From Takakia lepidozioides (lineage: Eukaryota; Streptophyta; Takakiopsida; Takakiales; Takakiaceae), in the NCBI GenBank assembly GCA_030704615.1, contig CM060732.1, positions 50,263,053 to 50,327,052 of the forward strand: a stretch of 64,000 bases of DNA, given 5' to 3'. Under the pieces are notes generated by a model. It did no database searches and was not told the DNA's origin. It saw only the letters and a list, made by a program, of their open reading frames with translations. Position numbers and translations under genes: made by a program. Numbering within the stretch: the first letter of the stretch is position 1; each line of letters starts with the position of its first letter. Shown piece by piece: positions 12,168 to 22,628 of the stretch.

Positions 12168-13590
12168 TCATTTTGAGAATGAATTCAGGTAGTTCCAGAG
12201 AATGGTGGTGCCAGCTACCTTGTCACCCAAAGTGACATCCACTTCTAGGGTTGCCTTGAAATACATATCCACCAAGGCAGTGTTTAGAGTGACAACTCCA
12301 GCTTTGACGATGTCATCATGGACCCTTTGTGCCCTTTTGATGGATAATGTCACCATAAACCTCTTTGCCCCTTCCCAGGGCTGCTAGGCTCGCATATGCA
12401 TATTACAAAAACAAATGAACATGACGGCCTAGTCTGGCTTCATCCCTTCCCACATCATTTGCTCTTATGTTTCCAATTAATCCCATACCATGCTGCACAT
12501 ACCTTGCAATCATGGCACTCCAAAATACCACAACTCGTTCAGCCATATTGTCAAACTCTCCCTTCACATCAGGCTTGTTGCACCCACATTTGGCATACAT
12601 ATCCACCAAGGCAGAGTTCAGAATGACAATTTCCCCTTTAACGATCAGCATAAGCAAGGGGAAGGAGACAGCAGAGCTGCTGCTCTCTCCCAGCGCCAAA
12701 AAAACCAAAAGAAAAAAAAATGGAGGGGCTGAGAGAGCCGCCGTGGCTGTGAAGTACCAGTATGCTGCAACGTGATGTGGTTGGGCTTCACCCCTTCCCC
12801 CATCAATATTTGATCATAGGTCTCCAAAGCCTCCATACCATGTCCCTGCTGTGCATACCCTGCAAGCATCACCCATTCACAATCTCCAAAGCCTCCCTGC
12901 CAACCAGTATATAAACAGAGTACACATAAGTTCCTTGCTTTGCATCCTCAATGCACCCACATTGGGCATACATTGGGCAGAGTTCAGAATGACATCTGGT
13001 ATTATTCCAGCTTTGACAATGTCAACATAGACCTCTTTGACCTTTTCCAGGGCTGCCAGGCTTGCATAAGCATTGCAATCACACAAAAACGTGATGTGGT
13101 TGGGGCTTTACCCCTTCCCCCATCATTTGACCATAGGTCTCCAAATCCACCATCCCACGCCCTGCTCTGCATACCCTGCGATGCTTGTACTTGCTTTCCA
13201 GCTTCCAGACCTTTTTGGCGTGAATCCACATCATTTGTTGGCACTAGGAAAGGGTTGAGACTAAGCTGCTCAACTACTCCCTGGTCTTACATAGTGGGTT
13301 TACATAGTGTGCCAAGCACAACATCTGGAGCCAAAGCCTCCATCCAGTGCCCCTGCTGTGTATACCCTGCAAGCATCGAGTTCTACGACACCACATCAGC
13401 TCTGACAATGTTGCCATGGGCCTCTTTGCCCTTTTCCAGGGCTGCCAGGCTTGCACACGCACTGCAACCGCACACAAACCTGATCAGCCCAAAACCAATG
13501 GCCAGCCTCTCATTGTGGTGGCAAAGAGAAAATTCATTTTCCTCCTCCCCCACATCATGCAATACAAAGCGCGTATCAGACACATACCCC
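12168..13590 (-). pseudogene. Degenerate PPR (PLS-class) gene fragments
   Basis: Several minus-strand stretches resemble pentatricopeptide repeats: ALVDMYAKCG (about 12.6 kb), MIARYVQHGMG, MLAGYAQQGHGMEALETYDQIL (about 12.8 kb), KAGIVTLNTALVDMY-like strings (about 12.3 kb) and [19 protein letters not shown] (about 13.4 kb). They are separated by frameshifts, stops and unrelated sequence. An A-rich run at 12700-12720 sits inside. They look like repeatedly duplicated fragments of an RNA-editing or organelle PPR protein gene carried in the transposon. No intact gene remains. Confidence 0.75.
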
Positions 13591-13599
13591 GCCTCCTTT

Positions 13600-14699
13600 C
13601 ATCTGCCCAGACAATCTTCTCAGCTCAGCATGGATTTCCTTAATTGGGATGCAACTTGTCATCTACAGCAAGGTGTGCACCCTGTTGCCAACCCCAATGC
13701 AGCAGCGACCTGGCTGCTTTCTAACCCCTCTGACCTTCATCATTCTTCTCACCTTTGCAGTATCATCCCACGCAGCATACATGTTTGATACCAACACATA
13801 AGTCACGGCATCCTGACTGCTGCTAGCACCTGACAATGACAGGCTAGATTTGTTCTAGGAAACACCTAATTCAACTTATCACACTAGTTCCTTTGGTCAA
13901 TTGCATCTGCTACTCTTTGTAATCCAACAAGCATTCACCTTTTTGCCTCGATTGTCCCGCCATTGCCTGGGGTCATAAAAGTATCAGAATTCAACTTGAA
14001 AATTTAGGGCCAATTCTGATAAGAGGGAAAAACAGGGTGAAATCTGTTGAAGAAGGTACCTTCATTAGCAGTGCCTGATTTTATCAATTGAGCCGCTGGT
14101 GCTGTGGCTTCCAGTTCACCATCTACCCATGCAGGCTTCGTGTAGCTATCCTTCCACAGGGAATCATAGGTAATCTGGAGCTTGAAATTCGGCCCTCTTG
14201 GATGAATCTGGACCCACACTCTATCCCTGCTCCTTCAGCTATCCAGACCTCTGCACAAATCATGCACACATCCTTGCCTTGCTGCAGCTAACAGCTGAAG
14301 CAGCTGACACTGACGCCCTAACCCTACCTACAGTAACATGTCAAAATCACTCCAAAACCACCATAGATCCACCAACGAGCTTCTCCTAATCTATGTTATC
14401 TGTTTTTGGATATTTTCCTGCTGCCACATCGGCAGTAACTTGTCAAAGTCACTCCTAACCACCACAGATCCACCCAACGAGCTAACTTACGGAATTCAAT
14501 ATGCATCTCAGGGCCGAGTCTGATGAGAGGGTAAAACAGGCAGAAAAGGTTGAAGAAGAAGGTGCCCTCACCACATTGTCGACCTTGACCTTTGTGTCAT
14601 GACCCATGGAGGATTTGACAGACCATCAACCCAAAGAGTGTGTGCTGCTTGTGTCCATCGTCAGGAACTGTCGGATTGGTTTGTGAGAACAACCACGGT
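13600..14699. repeat. Left copy of a repeated block within the transposon
   Basis: The part at about 14500-14640 (GGGCCGAGTCTGATGAGAGG ... GAAGGTGCCCTCACCACATTG ... GTGTCATGACCCATGGAGG) recurs inverted near 15770-15880 and direct near 20270-20370. A weaker copy of the first motif lies near 14000-14060. No domain was recognised in any frame. Confidence 0.65.
14697..14699 (+). repeat. 3-bp target-site duplication (GGT), left
   Basis: GGT precedes the CACTACGCC terminus and is repeated at 20028-20030 after TAGTG. Confidence 0.75.
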
Positions 14700-15369
14700 C
14701 ACTACGCCAAATCATGGTTTTTTTTACTCTTTTTTTTGGAGAGTCATGGTTTTCATGACTTAAACCATGACTCAATGTCGTTAAGGTTCAAAAATGTCGT
14801 GGGTATGACCGAAAATTAGCAAAAAGGGTCATGTATATGCCTCTATCCCGGTCAACATCGTTTGACTGGAATAGAGTCGTGATCATATGACTCTAAACAA
14901 TAATGCAGATGACTCTAAATTTTAGATTGGTGTAGTCAACTCCCTTTGACCAAGATAAGGTCATTTGCATGACTCTTATGAAAATCCACTGATGGATGAT
15001 TTCATTACATGAATGAAATTTAGATGTTTTCATTCATCAATTGGATGATTTCATTACATGCAAGGATTTGGATGATTTCATCCACCTATTTCATTGACAT
15101 AGGGACTCCGGTACTTTTCAAGAACGCCCTCACTGTCACTCTTCTTCCCACTCCGAGAGCCTACTAGGGTGGCAATCGAGGGGATGCTATGACTAGTCAA
15201 GAAGAAAGGATGCTTAGTAGTTAGGGTTTCGGGCTCAGTGCAGTGTCCAGAGAATTTATGTTGGAATGCTGCATGAAGTAGTTCTTGTTTTTAGCTTGCT
15301 GCAAATAGTAGAGGTTATAGCAGGCAGGCCAATGGATCCTATGATGACATGCTGCCACATACTGAAGCT

Positions 15370-15985
15370 CACTAGCACCCCTCAGTGAAGGACCTTGCCA
15401 AAATGTTGATGCTGTCGGATTTTCGAGCACAAACCTCTACCTTGGAGCACGGAGCAAGAGCTGGCATGAGTTTCGCAGAGATCCTTCACGATGGTGGGAC
15501 AACCACAATCGCAAGGTGTGGGTTTTTCTTTAATATACGATGTGAAGAAGTTTGTCCATCCTGCAAATGTGGGCTCTGGGCTCCTGTTAGTACCATGATT
15601 TGGTATTCTTCCCGATGTTTACAAGGTTCTTGGGAGAGTCTTAGCAGGCCATGTTTCAATCTATGCCCGCTCAGCTGCACCGTGGTTCTCACAGACCAAT
15701 CCGACATTACCTGACTACAGACACAAGCAGCACACACAAGAGGTCCTCTTGGGTTCATGGTCAGTCAAATCCTCCATGGGTCACGACACAAGGTCGAGGA
15801 CAATGTGGTGAGGGCACCCTCTTCTTCGACCTATTTCAGCCTGTTTTGCCCTCTCATCAGACTCGGCCCTGAATTTGGATATTGAATTTTGTAAGCTAGC
15901 TCGTTGTGTGGATCTGTGGTGGTTCTCACAGACCAATCTGACGTTACCTGACTACAAACACAAGCAGCACACACAAGAGGTCCTC
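15370..15985 (+). repeat. Inverted copy of the repeated block inside the CACTA element
   Basis: The stretch matches 20030-20350 and about 14500-14690 in opposite orientation (AAGGTGTGGGTTTTTCTTTAATATACGATGTGAAG, about 15513; CTCACAGACCAATCCGACAT, about 15689). A partial second copy follows at 15920-15990. Translations give KILHDG.TT.IARCGFF.MYDVKKFVHH-like peptides in the best-preserved copy (20114-20335, minus), so the block may derive from a gene, but I do not recognise it. Confidence 0.6.
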
Positions 15986-15989
15986 TTGG

Positions 15990-17735
15990 GTCAAGCACAC
16001 GGTTAGTGTAGCAGTGCTGAAATCGAACATTGTCTTTTCTAGTGGTATGTCTACTTTAGCCCTAATCAACATTGAGTGAAACTGTAACGAGGTTGTAATT
16101 AGCTCAACATATGCATTTTCCATGTCCGCGGAGTTTCATATGAGATGTAGGTGGAAATTTGAAACCCCCACTACTAGCCTCAAGAGGGTCTGTTTCCTGT
16201 TCAGAAGTGGGTGTCACAGAGGGTATATATTTTCCTGTCTGTTGTAACTTTAGCATCTCAGACTTACATTAGGTGACAGTCCTGCGCCTGTTCGTCATCT
16301 TTCTGTTTGAGGAATGGGATGTCTGTGTGACCAGTGGGGTGGGTGACCAGGCAAAGCAGGGCAAGCAGCACAATACCATCAACTACCATTTACAAAGAAT
16401 TTCAAGGATGATGAAGTCAGGCGTCTGATGCATGTAGGCATGGTCTTCCTTTGGGTCTGATTCTAACCCAGGAAAATTGGCATTTACTTCTCTGTTATCT
16501 TTCACCTTTAGAAGGTTTTTTGCAAATCAGTTCCCAGCACAGAATCTTGGAAGTTGCTATGAGGCTCAATAAAGAGGCTTTCAACAGAAAGAGCTGACCA
16601 AGGGATTTCTCCCGCACCAAAATACAGCCTACAATATAGATGGGAGACAGTATGTTTGGAAGAGAGGTCTTGCTGATTGTCTATGTTTGATTATAATTCA
16701 GTGTGTGATGAGTCTCGGTAGGGCTTAAAACCCCCAGGATATAAAATCACTCCTCAAAATTTTCTCACAACTTGGTGGTTGATCTCTTGTGGATCTGACA
16801 AGTAGGCTCCTCAGTGTTGACTTGGACCAAAGACCAATGCATCAAGCACCTACCCCTAAAATTAGCAGTTTAGTGTTTGTAATGACTACAAAATTGGGAA
16901 CCCTGGTGGATTTGCTCAATATCCTCTCCTACTTGAGGCCAATAGAGGGAATAGGTGTTTATATGTGCTTGTGATGTTGGATTTTACCCAGTCACTACAA
17001 TTAAACCCACCTCCTTGTAGTGGCTCTACATAGCCTGTAAAGCACTATTTTCAGTGTTACATGAAGGTTTCCAGAGGATGGTGCTGACTGAGTGTGGTAT
17101 TGGCTCGTCCGTGTAGCATTTGCTGGACTATTTCACAATCAAAGCTGAGAAGACAATGATGGCCAAACTATCTGAGCTGAACCCTCACCAGTATGCCTGG
17201 TTCTACAAGTGAGATTTTTCTCCCTTGTTGCTTACACAGTAGTAATGAGGATGGTTGGGTACCGAGATGAAGTATAGTGGCCTGGTCAAGTCAGCTTGGT
17301 GAGGTCCAGTTGTCTCTAGCACCCGCCATCAAAAGTGTGTGTACCGATATCTCGTTTGTAGCATGTGTGGACAATCTTTTAGAGTGCAGATTTATATCAC
17401 CACCAGTCCTTTGAACTGAATATAGGTGCATGTTGTTGTGTATGTGCAGCTATTTGGTTAACAACAAGCCACAAGATGGCAAATTCTTTCTTCGGGTGCT
17501 AGCAAAGGTATAATAACTCACCACCTCCTTGTTGTGGGTGACTTTAAATTCTGTTTGGAAGACCATTTCCTTCTGATTCATTTCTGCATCTATTTTGGTG
17601 TTGTGCTCAGGAAAGGCAGGTGCTGAAAGGATGATGGTGACTAGATTACACTTGTTCAACAAATGGGTAAAGGTGAGTGTATCTTTCTCTTCACTTTAAC
17701 TAATACGTGTTGTAGTTATTAAGAAGGAAGTGTTT
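15990..17735. other. Interior of the CACTA element, no gene recognised
   Basis: Mixed-composition sequence with only short ORFs on both strands. No motifs, tandem repeats or RNA genes are recognised. Confidence 0.4.
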
Positions 17736-18540
17736 TCAGTGGCAGCATCGAAGCTGCGAAGGGAGAGTTTGACAACATGGCTGAACAAGATGTTGTCTCA
17801 TGGTGCTGATCGCAGGATATGGCCAACATGTGTGCGAGATGAGGACATTGGAGACATATGAGCAAATGTTGCGGGAAGGGGTGCAGCCTGAACGGGTCAC
17901 GTTCATTTGTGTTTGCAATGCATGTGCAAACCTGGCAGCCCTGGAAACCTGGAGACCTGGTAAAGGGCAAAGAGGTCCATCGTGACATCGTCAAAGCTGG
18001 AACTGTACCAGATGCAATACCTCGTGGACATGTATGCCAAACGTGGGAGCATTCCTTTGTGGACAGGGAGTGTTCAACAATATGGCTGAGCGAAATGTGG
18101 TGTCGTGGAACGTGATGATCGCAAGACATGCACAACAGGGGCGGGGATTGCAGGTTTTGGAGACCTATGAGCAAATGATGTGGGAGGGGGTGAAGCCCGA
18201 CCACATTACGTGTGTTTGCGTTTGCAGTGCATGTGCGAGCCTGCTGGAGAAGGGCAAAGAGGTCCATGGTTGCATTGTCAAAGCTGGAATTGTGGCAGAT
18301 GTCATTCTGAACAATACCCTTGTGGACAGGGAGTGTTCAACAATATGGCCGAGCGAAATGTGGTGTTGTGGAACGTGATGATCGCAGGACATGCACAACA
18401 GGGGCGGGGATTGCAGGTTTTGGAGACCTATCATGAGCAAATGATGTGGGAGGGGGTGAAGCCCGACCAGATTTGCTGGAGAAGGGCAAAGAGGTCCATG
18501 GTTGCATCGTCAAAGCTGGAATTGTTGGAACGGTGAACAT
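17736..18540 (+). pseudogene. PPR (PLS-class) gene fragment in the CACTA element
   Basis: Plus-strand reading gives tandem PPR-like units split over frames: [107 protein letters not shown] and KGKEVHGCIVKAGIVADVIL. At least two units (about 18040-18250 and 18290-18480) are near-identical tandem duplicates. Frameshifts and stops prevent a long ORF. It is a captured, amplified and decayed piece of an organelle-RNA PPR gene. Confidence 0.8.
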
Positions 18541-18544
18541 TGAT

Positions 18545-20026
18545 GGCACAACCACAGTCTGTGGTAATTTCTTCATGTTCCACCTTCCCCTCTGATGGGA
18601 CCTTTGAATCCCTCCAACCAAACTTTGGCACATTCATGTCAGATATTGAGAACTTCACTCTAAGATGTATACGCTATGCCAGTGAGGGCAGGCAGAACAT
18701 ACCCTCATTGACCCTTCTGTGTCAGATCCACTGGAAGTAATCTGTGAACTGACTGTACCACTTATACCCAATGGCATCCCCGACCATCTTATCCTTCGTA
18801 GCCCATGTCTCTTGCCCACAAATCTGAATGCCATTGATTTGAATTTCTACAAGGTACCAACCCTCTAATTGTCAGCTAGTGTTGTTGATCTGCTTATACA
18901 TGTGTGCATTCATGTGCAGGACATGCGATCATGATCTCTTGTAAGGAAGGAGGCAGAAGGTGGTGGGGCAGAAAGAGGCATGCTATGGACAATCAGCAAG
19001 GAGGAAGGTGTGCTAGGTTTGTCACATTTTTGGATCCATATATGTGCAGTGGGTAGTTGGGGTACTTGGGCTACCGTTGAGAGATTAGATTCTTTGAAAC
19101 TCTCCACTTTTTTGTTGATCTGGAGGCACTGGACAGACTTGAAACACGGAACCATTGTCCATTGTCTTTCTATTATATTTTCCATCAATTGTCAAATCTT
19201 TATTTACCCAATTGCTCACGACACCATGTATTTGTGCAAAATAATATATTCTCAATATAAATGGTATTATATTTGAATATATATAAATATACTAATTCAG
19301 TAAACATACAATACAAATTAAACCTCTTTGAAAAAAATAAAAATAAAAAATAAATCTAAAATAAAAATAAACAGAAAACAAATGCACTATAAAGGTAAAT
19401 ATTACAAATTCCATCCAGTTAGAATACTACATAACTCAAACCAATGAGGCCATGCTCATGACGCAAATACCTTTCACATTTCAAATTCAAACCATACACT
19501 ATGCGCCACGTAGCCACTCAATGGGACTTGAGTCAGATACATGACCACCTAAAGTTAAGTAAATGGTCATTCTCATGACCAAAAAGGTCATGCTCATGAC
19601 CAGGTTAGTTTCCCCATTCCTACCAGAAACCATACAGAGCGCGCCACGTGTCCGGGCACGAATGCATCTACAGTCAGATCCATGACTCTCGAAAAAGTTG
19701 CTAGATTTCAACATGTGGTACGTTGTGGCATGCGTGCGAGCTAGCGTCGTCCCTACACCTGTCATCATCTCAAATTGACACATCGCAGTTCAGGGAGAAT
19801 CGTGTGTTGTTAGGAAACGGTCACGGACGTGACGAAAAATAGGGTCATGTATCTTATTCACTAGGGGATGTCACCTAGAGTCATATTCACGACGCGGATA
19901 TTAGAGTCATCGTAACGACACGGTCTGCATGACTCTTTTCAAAAGAGTAAAAAAAGAGTCAAAATGACCAAAAGAGTCATGAAAACAGTAAAAAAAAGTG
20001 TCATGAAACCCGTTTTTTGTACTAGT
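18545..20026. other. Right arm of the CACTA element
   Basis: No gene is recognised. 19245-19440 is strongly AT-rich. From about 19460 to 20020 the sequence is studded with GTCATG and GAGTCAT motifs, typical of CACTA subterminal transposase-binding repeats. Confidence 0.6.
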
Positions 20027-20029
20027 GGG

Positions 20030-20660
20030 TGCAGCTGAGCAGAGATTGAAACACGGCCTGCTAAGACCAAGCTCTCTCCCAAGAACCTTGTAAACATAAG
20101 GAAGAATACCAAATCATGGTACTAACAGGAGCCAACAGCCCACATTTACATGATGGACAAACTTCTTCACATCGTACATTAAGAAAAAACCACACCTTGC
20201 GATTGCGGTTGTCGCACCATCGTGAAGGATCTTTACAAAATTCATGTCTGCTCTGCTCCGTGCTGCAAATTTAGGGCCGAGTCTGATGAGCGGGCAAAAC
20301 AGGCTGAAAGACGTCGAAGAAGGTGCCCTCACCACATTGTCCTCGACCTTGTGTCATGACCCATCGAGGATTTGACTGACCACCTTTTGTGTGTGTTGCT
20401 TGTGTCTGTAGTCAGGTAATGTTGGATTGGTCTGCGAGAGGATTGGTCTGCGAGAACCACCACGATGCAACTGAGCGGGCGGAGATTGAAACACGACCTG
20501 CTAAGAGCAAGCCGACTCTCCCAAGAAAGTTGTAAACGTCAGGAAGAATACCAAATCATGGTACTAAGAGCCCATATTTGCAGGATGGACAAACATCTTC
20601 ACATCGTACATTAAGAAAAGCCACACCTTGCAATTGCGGTTGTCCACCCAAGCTATTGCA
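20030..20660. repeat. Direct tandem copies of the repeated block
   Basis: 20040-20350 and 20455-20645 share CGGAGATTGAAACACG.CCTGCTAAGA, AGGAAGAATACCAAATCATGGTACTAA and CTTCACATCGTACATTAAG. They are two successive copies of the block seen inverted at 15.4-15.9 kb. Confidence 0.7.
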
Positions 20661-20739
20661 TATCCTGCAGATCCTCCCATGCAAACACAACAAAACGATC
20701 AAGTCCCATAACTTACTCATCGCTGAACGCAATCCCGCA

Positions 20740-21080
20740 ACACTAAATCCATTTTGAAATATTTGGATGAATGCATCGTAGGTGGATGGATTTTGGGTTT
20801 TCCATCAATCTATCCATCCATCCATTTAATTTTCCGTTCATCCAATAGTTGCCAGCAAGGCGTTTGCTTTATCGTTCATTCATACGTTCATCCAGTGCAC
20901 ACAAATTATATTTCATACGTTCATCCAACAACTGCCAATAAGGCGTTTGTTTATCATTCGTTCAGATAATTCAGTTGTTCTGTTTCACTAACCTTTCATA
21001 CGTTCATCCAATAGCTGCCAGCAAGGCGTTTGTTTATCATTCGTTCAGATAATTCAGTTGTTTTGTTTCACTAACCTTAA
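20740..21080 (+). repeat. Short direct repeats (ATCCA-rich and GCGTTTGTTTATC units)
   Basis: CGTTCATCCAATAGTTGCCAGC...AAGGCGTTTG occurs three to four times between 20830 and 21040. GTTTATCATTCGTTCAGATAATTCAGTTGTT.TGTTTCACTAACCTT occurs twice. CCATC/GATGG microsatellite-like runs precede them. Confidence 0.8.
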
Positions 21081-21955
21081 CCAGCACACGATTAGTTTAC
21101 TATTAATGTGTTGGGTCAGTGAAAAAATAATTAAATGTTTTACTTCTTATTATCCACGTATATATTGCTATATAGAGTTTATATATTGTGATTACACATG
21201 CCATTGCTTAACTGGTTGTCTCAGTCAGCTCATTTTAGGTAGTCAAAATCTCTCACTACAGTCAAAATTTTCGCGGTTGTCTAGCATCTCGAATATTTTA
21301 ATATAAATTTTGACTGCAAAATGGTTGGAACAGTCGAAAGTGACAACAGTCAACGTCAGCGTCAAACTAAATCGTCGAAATTACATAGGGTATGTTGTAG
21401 TGCACCTATTTCCGCGGAACTGTAGTCGACTACCACGCCCCAGATTTGCCAACTTTATTTTCCGAGAAGTCTCATCTCTCATCCAAATCTTGGTTGGATG
21501 AGAAATCACGGGTGGATTGTGGATGGCTTTTGTCCACGGGCACATGATATTTTAGAGAGTACCATGTCCTGTTGTGTAATGAACACGAAGGAGAATGAGT
21601 TTGTTCTAACGAAGTTCCTTCCCCCCAATTCACATCCACTTTTCATTGATAGACGTTCTCCAGACAAACACCAGGAAATCCCTAAAGCGTCTTTGCGATT
21701 TATAAAAAAAACATGGTACAGAACAGGTTGGCAAGACCTGCAATGCAAGACACGAAACGGAGAACAACAGGACCAACAATCATACAAAATGCAAAAAACT
21801 GTCCTAAAAAAACCTTGTGTTAACACGAGATTGATTTCTGATAATGTTCATTTGAATGGGACTTGATGTGTTCGCAAATGAATAAATGAGTTTGAGGAAC
21901 GAATGCAACAAATGGTAGACGCACGCACAACACGATTGATGACGTGACATACACC
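21080..21955. other. Right interior of the 11.2-kb transposon, no gene
   Basis: Only short ORFs without domains. CCGCGGA occurs near 21412, mirroring the CCGCGGA near 11290 in the left arm. Confidence 0.4.
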
Positions 21956-21969
21956 GACAGACATACAAC

Positions 21970-22165
21970 TTCTATTTTTTTTTTTGTTTTTTTTTTGTTT
22001 TTTTCTCTCCTTGGGGAGTGATGCAAATCAACCTTGCGTTGACACAACCTTGATTTGAGAAATGAAAACATCTTATTTTGAAGTTTTTTTTTTTTTTCCT
22101 CCCTGGGGGTGTGATGCAAATCAACTTTGTGTTGACGCAACCTTGATTTGAGAAATGAAAGCATT
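21970..22165 (+). repeat. Tandem duplication of about 110 bp
   Basis: GTGATGCAAATCAAC.TTG.GTTGAC.CAACCTTGATTTGAGAAATGAAA is present twice, each copy preceded by a long T run. Confidence 0.8.
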
Positions 22166-22393
22166 TTTGATCTCTGCGGACGCCCTAAACCCTTACCCAT
22201 CTCACCTTCAGATGGTGAAATCCCACACTTATTGGCTCCACGGTTATAGGCCCACCATCTTTGTGGTGATGTAATACGACCTTGGGTGGGCTCACGCCAC
22301 ATCAGCACCAGAGCCACGTCAGCGCTGTGAGCCGCCACATCACCATTGTGTGAGCGTATGCTCACACGCCACGCTCACGCCGTAGCGTCGTTG

Positions 22394-22402
22394 CAAACAT
22401 AC
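22394..22402 (+). repeat. 9-bp target-site duplication, right copy
   Basis: CAAACATAC, identical to 11208-11216. Confidence 0.85.
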
Positions 22403-22628
22403 AAAGACTTTGAGGAGTTTATATACCATCATCTCTTTCCCTTTTACAGCAAATCCCTCTGGCTGGTCCATGCATATTTCCTCCATAAGATCTCCATTTG
22501 AGAAAGGTTGTACATACATCCATCTGATGTACGTCAAGATTTTCAATGGCATCAAATGCAAGAATCACTCGAATTGATTCCATCCTTGCAAGAGGGAAGA
22601 AGGTTTTATTGTAATCCATACCTTCGAG
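22403..22628 (-). pseudogene. Copia RT N-terminal part (continues from 11207)
   Basis: The minus strand encodes LEGMDYNKTFFPLARMESI, DAIENLDVHQMDV and DLMEEICMDQPEGFAVKGKE, then YKLLK. This is the conserved N-terminal half of Copia RT; the part that follows lies at 11207 and below, on the far side of the 11.2-kb insertion. Small frameshifts are present. Gag, protease and integrase are missing: the fragment ends abruptly at about 22628 against the LRR-Roc copy. Confidence 0.85.

Larger units (their letters stand above)
14700..20027. mobile_element. CACTA (CMC/EnSpm-type) transposon, 5.3 kb, non-autonomous, with PPR fragments
   Basis: The left terminus is CACTACGCCAAATCATGG; the right terminus read inward on the minus strand is CACTAGTACAAAAAACGGG. 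Both are followed by subterminal motifs built around GAGTCATG/CATGACTC and T-rich runs, as in CACTA elements. A 3-bp duplication GGT flanks it. The empty site is visible in a related sequence at about 20440-20470 (GAGAACCACCACGATGCAACTGAG). Inside are a repeated block (15370-15980), unrecognised sequence, PPR fragments (17.74-18.54 kb, plus) and an AT-rich right arm. No transposase was seen. Confidence 0.85.
11217..22393. mobile_element. 11.2-kb DNA transposon (9-bp duplication, MULE-like) inserted in Copia RT
   Basis: The element is bounded by the exact 9-bp duplication CAAACATAC and interrupts the Copia RT gene. The left end begins GGGGAATGCTTGCGCGTGAGC; the right end finishes GCTCACGCCGTAGCGTCGTTG. 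Subterminal regions are rich in GTGAGC/GCTCAC and CCACGTCAGC motifs. The same end motifs bound a 1.2-kb relative at 43404-44605. No transposase is recognised inside, so it is non-autonomous or decayed. It holds PPR-derived fragments (about 12.17-13.59 kb, minus), repeated blocks near 14.0-14.7 and 20.0-20.7 kb, a nested CACTA element (14700-20027) and AT-rich stretches. The 9-bp duplication points to Mutator-like elements, but 8 bp (hAT) cannot be excluded because an end base is ambiguous. Confidence 0.75.
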
